From: Candidatus Latescibacterota bacterium
GTDB lineage: Bacteria > Blakebacterota > Blakebacteria > Blakebacterales > Blakebacteraceae
DNA length: 10,053 bases
Assembly: GCA_023135015.1 (NCBI GenBank)
Contig: JAGLTZ010000021.1
Span: 1 to 10,053, forward strand
Direction of reading: 5' to 3'
The notes under the pieces are model-generated. The model had not been told where the DNA came from. It made no database searches and saw only the letters and a program-made list of their open reading frames with translations. The position numbers and the translations under genes were made by a program. Positions 1 through 6,657 of this stretch are shown here, in pieces; positions within the stretch are counted from its first letter, which is position 1; the number at the start of each line of letters is the position of its first letter.

Positions 1-950
1 GTAGACGCCGAACCGGAGAAGAAAAAGAAGAGCTTTGAGGACAGGGGAATTGGTCCACCGATATAGTAGCGCGCACGGATCATATCACGGACGTCATCCT
101 GCGAGTAGCCACTAAACTCACTGGAGAGGACTTCGACACTTCCCTCATATGAGCGTGTTCCATCTCTGGTTACAAAGTTGACCACACCGCTGAGTGCATT
201 GCCGAACTCTGCGCTCATCCCGCTTGCCATCACGACCATTTCTGCAAGCCCTATCGGGCTCAACCGTGCCGCCTGCCCCCCAAACACCAGATTGGTTACC
301 TGTATACCGTCGATCATGAATGCGACCTCAGCGTTTCTTCCCCCTCGCACATAGACCATCTCCAATCCCCGGTCGCGGTATCCCGGTATATCGTCCTGAA
401 AATCAGTGTACGTATACATGATGGTTTGCAGGCTCAGAATATCTGTGGTGCTGTAGACTGCCATGCGCTCCATTTCGGCAGCAGTGTATGAATTCCGGGT
501 GGAAGTTACATCTCGTTTGATGGGATCATCCTCCGCTGTAACCGTGAGGACATAGCCAACATCCAGAATCGTGGGCTGAAGCTGGAAATGGCGTGTTGTT
601 GAGATGCCGGTTCTGATGACGAGTTTCCGGACCTCAACAGGCCTGTATCCCATCATGCGGACTTGAAGCTGGTATGTACCTGGAGGGATGTTCAGGATAA
701 TGTACTCACCCTGATTGTTAGTCGAGGAACCGAGGCCGGTTGGATGACCAGTAGGGTCATTTAATACAACATTTACATCTGCAAGCAGCTCACCCGTTTC
801 GGCATCTGTGATGCGGCCGCGTAGAGCACCTGTTGTTCCCTGGGCAACTGATGATTGAGGGATAGAGGTCGAGATGATCGCACAGGCCGCTATTAGGGTT
901 GATATCTTGACCAGGCCCGACCGCGAGAAGATTCGGAGTCTCCTGCGCAT
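1..950 (-). CDS. TonB-dependent outer-membrane receptor, N-terminal part (cut by the window edge)
   Basis: Reading from the ATG at 950 gives 316 codons open to the edge; the beta-barrel and stop lie outside. Residues 1-37 form a signal peptide (MRRRLRIF, a hydrophobic stretch, then SSVAQ). Residues 40-125 match a carboxypeptidase-regulatory-like beta-sandwich: GRITDAETGELLADVNV, then NNQGEYIILNIPPGTYQLQV and a GYRPVEV strand. Residues 150-265 resemble the TonB plug domain, with VRGGRNAEVAFMIDGIQVTN and a segment ending GNALSGVVNFVTRDG. In this family the barrel imports large ligands such as glycans, peptides or chelates using TonB-ExbBD energy; some members instead act as surface assembly factors. 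The substrate is not visible here. An AAAAGG ribosome binding site sits 6 nt before the ATG (957-962). It follows the TolC-like gene after 155 bp, so it may have its own promoter. Family call firm; ligand unknown. Confidence 0.9.
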   Translation of the reverse strand, partial: MRRRLRIFSRSGLVKISTLIAACAIISTSIPQSSVAQGTTGALRGRITDAETGELLADVNVVLNDPTGHPTGLGSSTNNQGEYIILNIPPGTYQLQVRMMGYRPVEVRKLVIRTGISTTRHFQLQPTILDVGYVLTVTAEDDPIKRDVTSTRNSYTAAEMERMAVYSTTDILSLQTIMYTYTDFQDDIPGYRDRGLEMVYVRGGRNAEVAFMIDGIQVTNLVFGGQAARLSPIGLAEMVVMASGMSAEFGNALSGVVNFVTRDGTRSYEGSVEVLSSEFSGYSQDDVRDMIRARYYIGGPIPLSSKLFFFFSGSAS

Positions 951-986
951 AGCCCGCCTTTTGCAGTGCTTCGCGCTCTCCCCTTC

Positions 987-992
987 ACTATA
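987..992 (-). promoter_or_regulatory. Weak candidate -10 element for the TonB-dependent receptor gene
   Basis: The minus strand reads TATAGT here, five of six matches to the sigma-70 -10 consensus, and would give a leader of about 30 nt before the ATG at 950. No good -35 hexamer sits 16-18 nt upstream, so support is weak. The rest of the 155-bp gap (951-1105) holds only a short inverted repeat (TCATA at 1036-1040 and TATGA at 1047-1051) and no rho-independent terminator for the upstream TolC-like gene. Confidence 0.2.
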
Positions 993-1105
993 GAAGATCT
1001 AAAGGACCGACGAAACTATTCGTGGCACTGTTTACTCATAAAAGGATATGAACACGCCCCGTTAAAATCTTCCTGACAAACCAGCTGCCAAAAGGTGTAT
1101 GCCAG

Positions 1106-2758
1106 CTATCTCTCCGCGAATGGTTTCGGTGGTGTGGTACGCTGGGTGATCGACCTGTTCGTTTCCCAGTCCCACAGGGTGATTTCCCTCAGATCCGCCA
1201 TCGCCGTCTCGTATTCGATGAAGGCGCTGGTGAGCAGGGTTTCCGTATCCAGGTACAGCTGCTGAGCGATGATCAGCTCTGTTGAGGATATCTCTCCCTT
1301 CTCGAATCGCTTCTGGCTGATATCATAGTTCATCTGCGCGACCAACCGGTTCTCCTCCTGAATCCCCATGCGCCGCATGGCGCTCTTAAGGGCGAGGACC
1401 CTGTTCTCTACATCGCGCTGAAGATCCGCCCGGACCTCTTCCAGTTCCCGCTGCTGGACCCGAATTGAAGAAAGCTGGCGGTTCACGCTCGAGGCGTTCC
1501 TTCCCCAATCAAAGATAGGTACCTTGAGGGTAAGGCTGACGTTGGTGTTCGGGCTCCAGTTATCCCCGTTGAAGGCCTCGCCGAAATGGTCCGACCAACC
1601 GTCGCTGGCCTCAAGGTCAGAACGGGCGGAGTTGCCTGTGAGGTCGTAGCCGAAATTCAACTGCAGATCGGGCTTCCCCTCCGCACCGATCTGCCTCAGT
1701 TCCAGATCGGATCGCTCCAGGTCGATTTCCACCTGACGCACGTCAGAGCGGTACTTCATGGCCAGCTGAAGTGCTCTGTCCATATCAACGTCGATCAGGC
1801 GGTATTCCATGTTCGCGTCGGCCCATACCCGCTTATCGAGGGGAAGTCCGATCCTGCGATTGAAATCACGCTGATGCCGTTCAAGATTGTTGAGCGCGCT
1901 CACCAGCCTGTCGGAGCTGTTCGCCCTTGTCACATCAAGGCTCAGCTGATCCAGTTCCGGGGCCAGACCCGCCTCATACTTCCGCAGTGCCGTCCGGTAG
2001 TTGATGTCGCTCTGCAGGAAAGTCTCCAGCGCGACCTCAAGGGAGCGCTGGCTGCGGAACAGCAGGTAAAACTGCCGGGTCACCCGGTTGATCCGTTGCA
2101 GTTCGGCCTCGGTGTAACTCAGTTCCAGACTCTCCAGGTTCAGTTCGGCATCCCGCAGCTGTCCCTTGATACTGTTGTACTGGAAGAGCGGCTGGTTGTA
2201 TTCCAGCCACATTTTCGGCTGGACCGAGCGGATTTCGGTAAGGATGCCCGTAAACTGATCTATGAAGTGATCGTAGCCGAGTACCCTGCTTCCCAGGGTG
2301 ATCCTGCCATTGGTGAGCAGAGGTTGCTCGACTCTGAGGGCTGTATAGAGATAGGAGATACCTTCCTTGACATACACCAGTTCGTCACCGCGACGATCCG
2401 TATACCACCTGGCCTTGTATTCCTGAGAGATGCTCGGGATGGTGCTTACCAGGTCGATGCGGGTACGCAGACGTCTCCGGGCCTCCTCCAGTTCATATGA
2501 AATCTGCAGGTATTTTTCCTTGAGCATGAAAATGTCAAATGACTCGTCCAGCGCTACCCTGATCGCCTCCTGGAGTGTTATCGCCAGGTCGGCATCTTCC
2601 CTGGTGAAGATCTGTTCCGTAAAGGCAGCCATCTGGCCCGATGGCTGCCGGGCTTGAGCAACCGCCCGGCCTGGCGATAGTAGTGCGGCGGCAAGCAGCA
2701 GAACACCTGCGCGAAGGAGAGTTACCTTTAACAGAAATCGCAGTGAATTCCGGTGCAT
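1106..2758 (-). CDS. TolC-family outer-membrane efflux protein (OEP)
   Basis: Predicted outer-membrane channel of 550 residues, a little longer than typical TolC proteins. Residues 1-36 are a signal peptide (hydrophobic core LLRAGVLLLAAALL, end AVAQA). The two-fold OEP repeat is clear. Repeat one begins with ITLQEAIRVALDES (60-73), has the barrel-edge motif QPLFQYNSIKG (189-199) and the helix motif KYEAGLAPELDQLSLDV (260-276). Repeat two begins with DMDRALQLAMKYRSDV (325-340) and has VPIFDWGRNASSV (413-425) and RFEKGEISSTELIIAQQ (484-500). Such trimers form the outer-membrane exit duct for RND, ABC or MFS pumps, or for type I secretion, with a periplasmic adaptor. No adaptor or pump gene is in this window, so the partner is unknown. 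AAAGGAAG (2767-2774) lies 8 nt before the ATG and supports this start. It lies 85 bp after the Kelch lipoprotein gene and may be co-transcribed with it. Confidence 0.93.
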   Translation of the reverse strand: MHRNSLRFLLKVTLLRAGVLLLAAALLSPGRAVAQARQPSGQMAAFTEQIFTREDADLAITLQEAIRVALDESFDIFMLKEKYLQISYELEEARRRLRTRIDLVSTIPSISQEYKARWYTDRRGDELVYVKEGISYLYTALRVEQPLLTNGRITLGSRVLGYDHFIDQFTGILTEIRSVQPKMWLEYNQPLFQYNSIKGQLRDAELNLESLELSYTEAELQRINRVTRQFYLLFRSQRSLEVALETFLQSDINYRTALRKYEAGLAPELDQLSLDVTRANSSDRLVSALNNLERHQRDFNRRIGLPLDKRVWADANMEYRLIDVDMDRALQLAMKYRSDVRQVEIDLERSDLELRQIGAEGKPDLQLNFGYDLTGNSARSDLEASDGWSDHFGEAFNGDNWSPNTNVSLTLKVPIFDWGRNASSVNRQLSSIRVQQRELEEVRADLQRDVENRVLALKSAMRRMGIQEENRLVAQMNYDISQKRFEKGEISSTELIIAQQLYLDTETLLTSAFIEYETAMADLREITLWDWETNRSITQRTTPPKPFAER

Positions 2759-2802
2759 GACGGATTCTTCCTTTCAATGAATGAAGGCGAAAACTCAGGA
2801 CC

Positions 2803-2824
2803 GCTAATATCCTGGCATATCAGC
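2803..2824 (-). other. Small inverted repeat between the Kelch and TolC-like genes
   Basis: On the minus strand GCTGATAT and ATATTAGC can pair as an 8-bp stem (one G-T pair) around a 6-nt loop. No U-rich run follows, so it does not look like an intrinsic terminator. It could be a minor mRNA structure in the 85-bp gap or chance. Nothing else was seen in that gap apart from the ribosome binding site of the TolC-like gene. Confidence 0.2.
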
Positions 2825-2843
2825 AGGGGCTCCAACGACCCGT

Positions 2844-3830
2844 TTACCGGTAACCCCCCACTACGTAGAGCTTACCGTTGATCACTTCTGCTGTGGCCTC
2901 AGCCCGGACATAACCCATGGCCTTTATGGTCGTCCAGCCATCGGTGGCGGGGTCGTAGACCTCCAGCGATGCCGAAATGGCGTCCGACTGGAGAACCCCC
3001 CCGACGACATACAGTTTGCCGTCTATCACGCCGTCGGCTGCCTCCCCCCGGATAATCGACATGGCGCTCTTGCCAACCCAGCTGTCAGCAACAGGGTCAT
3101 ATACTTCGAGGACGCCGGTCAGAACCTCAGAAGGCAGGTAGCCTCCCACCACATAGAGTTTGCCGTTGATCACACCGCCTGCTGCCTGACCGCGTGCCGT
3201 AGCCATATCCCTTTTAGAAGTGTCCCAGCTGTCTGTTGCGGGATCGTAGATCTCAAGAATATCCGTGTCCTGGGTGGTGTATCCGCCGACGACATACAGC
3301 TTACCGTCAATAACGCCACCAACGGCCCACCTCCGTGCCGTAGGCATCGACTGTTTTGAATCATCCCAGGTATCGGTTACGGGATCGTAGACTTCCAGGA
3401 CATTCACGTTGCCTTGCTGGGATTCCCCTCCGGCAACGTAGAGCTTGCCGTCGATAACCCCTGCCGCCGCACCGTAGCGCGTAGTCGGCATCAACGCCCC
3501 CGTCGCCCAGGCGTCGGTGGTTGGATCGTAGATATGCACGACGGCATAGGTCTCTTCTTTCCTGTAATCCAACCCGCCTACGACATAGAGTTTCCCGTCG
3601 AATACGGCGGAAACCGACTCACTTCTGGGAATGGGCAGTACCGCTCCCTCGGTCCAGACATCGGAACCTGGATCGTATATCTCCAGGATGTCCAGCTCGA
3701 CGCTTCCAGTAGGAGTCCCGTTTGTAGGACCATCACCGGAACAGCTGGCTGCCAGCCATGCGGTAGAGATCATCAGAGAAACAAGTGCAACGGTGCGTCC
3801 TGTTCTTACGATGGCATTACGCTTCCGCAT
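2844..3830 (-). CDS. Six-repeat Kelch beta-propeller lipoprotein
   Basis: Predicted 328-residue secreted lipoprotein. The N-terminus MRKRNAIVRTGR plus a hydrophobic stretch ends in LAASC, a lipobox with Cys30 as the likely lipidated residue; Ser follows at +2. The rest is six Kelch units. Each has a LE[IV]YDPxxDxW strand, an RxxAxxGVI[DN] segment and a GKLYVVGG strand holding the diagnostic double glycine. The first unit begins with the YDP-W strand and the protein ends with GKLYVVGGYR. This offset is what one expects if N- and C-terminal strands complete the same blade and close a six-bladed ring. Kelch propellers usually bind proteins or glycans; a few are enzymes such as galactose oxidase or NanM mutarotase, but no catalytic residues are evident. 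ATG 3830 was preferred to ATG 3890 because AAGGAGGT lies 6 nt upstream and the signal peptide begins there. It sits between the exported propeller genes and the TolC-like gene. Confidence 0.9.
   Translation of the reverse strand: MRKRNAIVRTGRTVALVSLMISTAWLAASCSGDGPTNGTPTGSVELDILEIYDPGSDVWTEGAVLPIPRSESVSAVFDGKLYVVGGLDYRKEETYAVVHIYDPTTDAWATGALMPTTRYGAAAGVIDGKLYVAGGESQQGNVNVLEVYDPVTDTWDDSKQSMPTARRWAVGGVIDGKLYVVGGYTTQDTDILEIYDPATDSWDTSKRDMATARGQAAGGVINGKLYVVGGYLPSEVLTGVLEVYDPVADSWVGKSAMSIIRGEAADGVIDGKLYVVGGVLQSDAISASLEVYDPATDGWTTIKAMGYVRAEATAEVINGKLYVVGGYR
2855..3700 (-). repeat. In-frame tandem repeat of about 144 bp (Kelch units)
   Basis: The segment encoding GKLYV recurs six times, with matching DNA starting near 2863, 3007, 3151, 3292, 3436 and 3583. 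The spacings are 144, 144, 141, 144 and 147 bp, all multiples of three. The DNA in these blocks is nearly the same (for example acatacagtttgccgtc and its close variants), as is the block encoding the YDPxTDxW strand. This suggests fairly recent internal duplication or gene conversion of blades, not just distant fold similarity. Confidence 0.85.
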
Positions 3831-3836
3831 TGCAAG

Positions 3837-3844
3837 ACCTCCTT
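3837..3844 (-). promoter_or_regulatory. Strong ribosome binding site deciding the Kelch gene start
   Basis: The minus strand reads AAGGAGGT, a full match to the anti-Shine-Dalgarno core, 6 nt before the ATG at 3830. It lies inside the longer possible reading frame that begins at 3890 and argues against that upstream start. The 123-bp gap (3831-3953) between this gene and the upstream propeller gene has no obvious terminator or promoter. Confidence 0.8.
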
Positions 3845-3953
3845 GAGAATACGAGAGGGAAACTGACAGGCGACCCGCAGGGAATACCACCGGCTACGGG
3901 ATACCTCCGCTCATGTTCCATTCTTTCCAGGAGGGAGTCAAGCGGGCTCAGTA

Positions 3954-6641
3954 TTACTTAACGATCATGAACTTCCTGGTACGGACCTGATCTCCCGCCA
4001 CCAGACGGTATATATAGATACCAGTTGAAAGATCTCTGGATCTCACGGTCACGAAGTGGCGGCCACCGCCCTGTACTTCGTTGCGCACCTCTCTGATGAA
4101 CTGCCCGCGGATGTTGAAGATCTCCAGCCGCACCCTCATCTCACCGGGCAGGTCGTATGCAATCAGCGTCTCGGAGTTGAAGGGGTTCGGAAGGTTCTGG
4201 AAGAGTCGGACCCCTTCCTGTTCCTCCTCGGCCAGGACCGAAACAGCGCTGACAAGCGTGCGTTCCCACACCCCCAGGCCGTGTGTAACGGCCCTGATGG
4301 ATGCATTCTCTATCGAAACGCTCAGGTCCATTACAAGGGCCGCTGTGGGCATGCCATCCGAGAACAACTCCCAGGTCCGGCCCCCGTCGGGCGAGAACCA
4401 TACCCCGAAGTCATTCCCGAGGTAGAGATAATCCTGGTTGAAAGCATCTACCGCCAGAGCGGAGGTGGGGATGTCCGGCAGGCCGACGCCTACATCCTCC
4501 CATGACAGTCCGCCGTTAACGGTGCGAAAGAGGTGTGAGGTGCCGAATCCGGAAAAGACCACATAGGCCATGTCGGGATCACTCGGGTTGGCAACGATAT
4601 CGACCGGATAGCGGTCGGGAAGATTGCGCGTGATATTCGACCAGGTTTGTCCCCCGTCGGTCGACCGGAACACCCCAGCCCGTCTGGATGCCGGCACGGT
4701 TGCGGCCCACACCAGATCGGGATCACCCGGATATACCGAAAGAGTCAGCACTGGATTGCCGTCCAGCGGCGTAGCGGAGCCCGGCACCCGCCAGTTCTCG
4801 ATATAGTGGTCACTGCGCCATACCCGGGTGCGTCCGGCATATGCGATCGATCGGTCGGATGGCGCCTGGGCGAACGGCGCGACGAACGCAACCCCCTCCC
4901 CCGACTGAGACATTACATGATTATACCGGGACCAGCGCAGCCCTCCATCCATCGACTTGTAGAGGCGCCCGTACTGGGTCGAGGCAATAATCAGATCCGG
5001 GTCGGTGACCGAGAAGCCGGTCATCCCGCCGTCTCCCCCTAATGCCATCTGCCATGCGGGGCCACCTCTGTAGATCACAGTAGAGTTGTCCTGCAGCCCT
5101 CCTATAGCCAGGTCGGCATCGAATATCGAGGAGGAGAAACCCCCGTAGAACTGCGTTGTCTGGTATCCGCCGTTGCGACCGGCGAAGGTCTCACCGAAAT
5201 CATTCGTCTCGAAAATCCCGCCGTCTGTGGCCAGATAAACAGTGCTTGGATCGGTTGGGTGTCTGGCAAAGTTATGGTGATCGGCGTGGGAATAATACGA
5301 TGGGCCCTCCGGACCGCCGATCGGGATGATTCCGCCGTACCATGCCCACCAGTATGATTTCTGCTCAAAGGTGCGCCCACCGTCGTCCGATTTGTATGTA
5401 TCCACGCCGGAGACGAGCACCTTGGAGGAATCGGCCGGATGAACGACAACAAAATGTGAGAACCAGCCCTGGTACTTGGCGATATTCCAGTAGGTGGAAT
5501 AGCCCGCAGAGATGTGCTCCCAGGTCTCGCCCGAGTCGAGACTTCTGTACAACCCCACGCCGGTGGGATCATTGTCGCTCAGAGCGTTGGCTACATCGGC
5601 GTATATGACATTCGGCGCCATCGGGTAGATATCGAGCAGAGTCTTACCGGTCCAGTTGAACGGCAGGCCTCCTCCCAGTTCCGTCCAGATGTCTCCGCCG
5701 TCGACAGACCGGTATATGCCTGCGTTCGTCGGCACGGACAGATTCCCGCAGGATGCGAAGATGGTATCCCCGTTGACGGGATTGATGGCAATATCCACCG
5801 CCATCGAGACACCCAGCACACGGGTCCAGCTTTCACCGCGATCCCTGCTCCGGTACACTCCTTCAGAGGTGCCGGCGAAAACAACCTGCGGATCGTTGGG
5901 ATCGATCTCCAGAGCCAGCACGCCACGGCGCTGGTTGTACGACCAATCGAGGCTCTTCGACCAGGTTGCGCCCCCGTCGGTGCTCTTCAGAATGCCGATG
6001 CCGTAGCTGCCACGCGTGGTCCTTATGTAGAGTCCGCCGATCGAAGTCTCCTTGCCGTAAACTTCGCCGGTTCCGATGTAGACCGTCGACGTATCGGAAG
6101 GGTCGATCGCAATGGCGTTGACACCGAGAACGGGGAAACCTGTTTCCACGTAGTGCCAGGCGTCCCTTCCCTTACCACCCGAATCAGTCCGCCACAGACC
6201 GCCGCTGGCGGCGCCCGCGTAGATTATCTGCGGGTCGAGAGGATTTATCGCCAGCGCGTTTGTGCGCCCCCCCACATTCTTGGGGCCGATGGGAGTCCAG
6301 GGAGGCGGCTCTTCGTACGAGGTCTCTCTCCCACCCCTTAAGCGGGCAAGCTGCAGCTGTGTCCTGACCTGCTCGAAGGCCTCGGTGTATTTGCGGTCGG
6401 GTATATCAGGTTCGGGATAGGCACGCTGATCATGCAGGAAGTGGAGGGATGCCATCGCATCGCTTCGTGGAACCGGGGTTCTCTTGTTCCCGCCACCGGT
6501 TTCAACCCCTCTCTTCAGCGGTCCCGCCACAAACACCACGGCCGCCAGGAAGATCAGGGCTGCCGCAGCGGCAACGGCCCCGGCCGCCCCGGGCCGGATC
6601 CGACCCGGCGGCTTCTTATCTTTTTTATATGCAGCATTCAT
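3954..6641 (-). CDS. Exported Asp-box (BNR/sortilin-like) beta-propeller protein with C-terminal sorting-type domain, paralogue A
   Basis: Predicted 895-residue exported protein. A basic N-terminus (KKDKKPPGRIR) and a hydrophobic helix at about 19-40 form a signal peptide or signal anchor. Residues 60-89 carry the SDAMASLHFLHDQRAYP segment shared with the neighbour. From about 115 to 795 there is a large propeller with at least ten Asp boxes (S/TxDxGxTW, for example STDGGATW, SVDGGDIW, SPDGGRTW) and an HADHHNFARHPTDP motif. Residues 810-895 form the Por-sorting or FlgD-Ig-like tail (QNLPNPFN, IFNIRGQ, STGIYIYRL, RTRKFMIVK). Asp-box propellers include sialidases, sortilin/VPS10 and YCF48 proteins, so the fold is clearer than the activity; the sialidase arginine triad was not recognised. 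ATG 6641 was chosen because it lies 11 bp past the upstream stop. The upstream ATG at 6761 would run 109 bp into that gene and add a polar tail before the signal helix. Secretion and surface display are inferred. Confidence 0.9.
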   Translation of the reverse strand: MNAAYKKDKKPPGRIRPGAAGAVAAAAALIFLAAVVFVAGPLKRGVETGGGNKRTPVPRSDAMASLHFLHDQRAYPEPDIPDRKYTEAFEQVRTQLQLARLRGGRETSYEEPPPWTPIGPKNVGGRTNALAINPLDPQIIYAGAASGGLWRTDSGGKGRDAWHYVETGFPVLGVNAIAIDPSDTSTVYIGTGEVYGKETSIGGLYIRTTRGSYGIGILKSTDGGATWSKSLDWSYNQRRGVLALEIDPNDPQVVFAGTSEGVYRSRDRGESWTRVLGVSMAVDIAINPVNGDTIFASCGNLSVPTNAGIYRSVDGGDIWTELGGGLPFNWTGKTLLDIYPMAPNVIYADVANALSDNDPTGVGLYRSLDSGETWEHISAGYSTYWNIAKYQGWFSHFVVVHPADSSKVLVSGVDTYKSDDGGRTFEQKSYWWAWYGGIIPIGGPEGPSYYSHADHHNFARHPTDPSTVYLATDGGIFETNDFGETFAGRNGGYQTTQFYGGFSSSIFDADLAIGGLQDNSTVIYRGGPAWQMALGGDGGMTGFSVTDPDLIIASTQYGRLYKSMDGGLRWSRYNHVMSQSGEGVAFVAPFAQAPSDRSIAYAGRTRVWRSDHYIENWRVPGSATPLDGNPVLTLSVYPGDPDLVWAATVPASRRAGVFRSTDGGQTWSNITRNLPDRYPVDIVANPSDPDMAYVVFSGFGTSHLFRTVNGGLSWEDVGVGLPDIPTSALAVDAFNQDYLYLGNDFGVWFSPDGGRTWELFSDGMPTAALVMDLSVSIENASIRAVTHGLGVWERTLVSAVSVLAEEEQEGVRLFQNLPNPFNSETLIAYDLPGEMRVRLEIFNIRGQFIREVRNEVQGGGRHFVTVRSRDLSTGIYIYRLVAGDQVRTRKFMIVK

Positions 6642-6650
6642 TGGTCCGAT

Positions 6651-6657
6651 ACCTATT
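6651..6657 (-). promoter_or_regulatory. Ribosome binding site overlapping the upstream stop codon
   Basis: The minus strand reads AATAGGT, in which the TAG stop of the 1101-aa gene (6655-6653) also supplies part of the AGGT ribosome binding core, 9 nt before ATG 6641. Ribosomes finishing the first propeller would therefore sit on the start signal of the second, which favours translational coupling. Confidence 0.55.

Noticed and set aside
951..1105. Intergenic gap searched for a riboswitch, tRNA or terminator
   Set aside because: No cloverleaf, no conserved riboswitch core and no stem followed by a U-run was found; only a 5-bp inverted repeat and a weak -10 box.
1586..2500. 304-aa open frame on the plus strand
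   Set aside because: It is fully antisense to the TolC-like gene, has no recognisable domain or signal sequence, and the minus-strand frame shows clear family motifs throughout.
2855..3700. Regular repeats considered as a CRISPR-like or non-coding array
   Set aside because: Spacing is always a multiple of three, the frame stays open and the units translate into Kelch strands, so they are coding repeats.
3831..3890. Upstream ATG at 3890 that would add 20 residues to the Kelch protein
   Set aside because: The added residues would bury the signal peptide, while a perfect ribosome binding site lies directly before ATG 3830.
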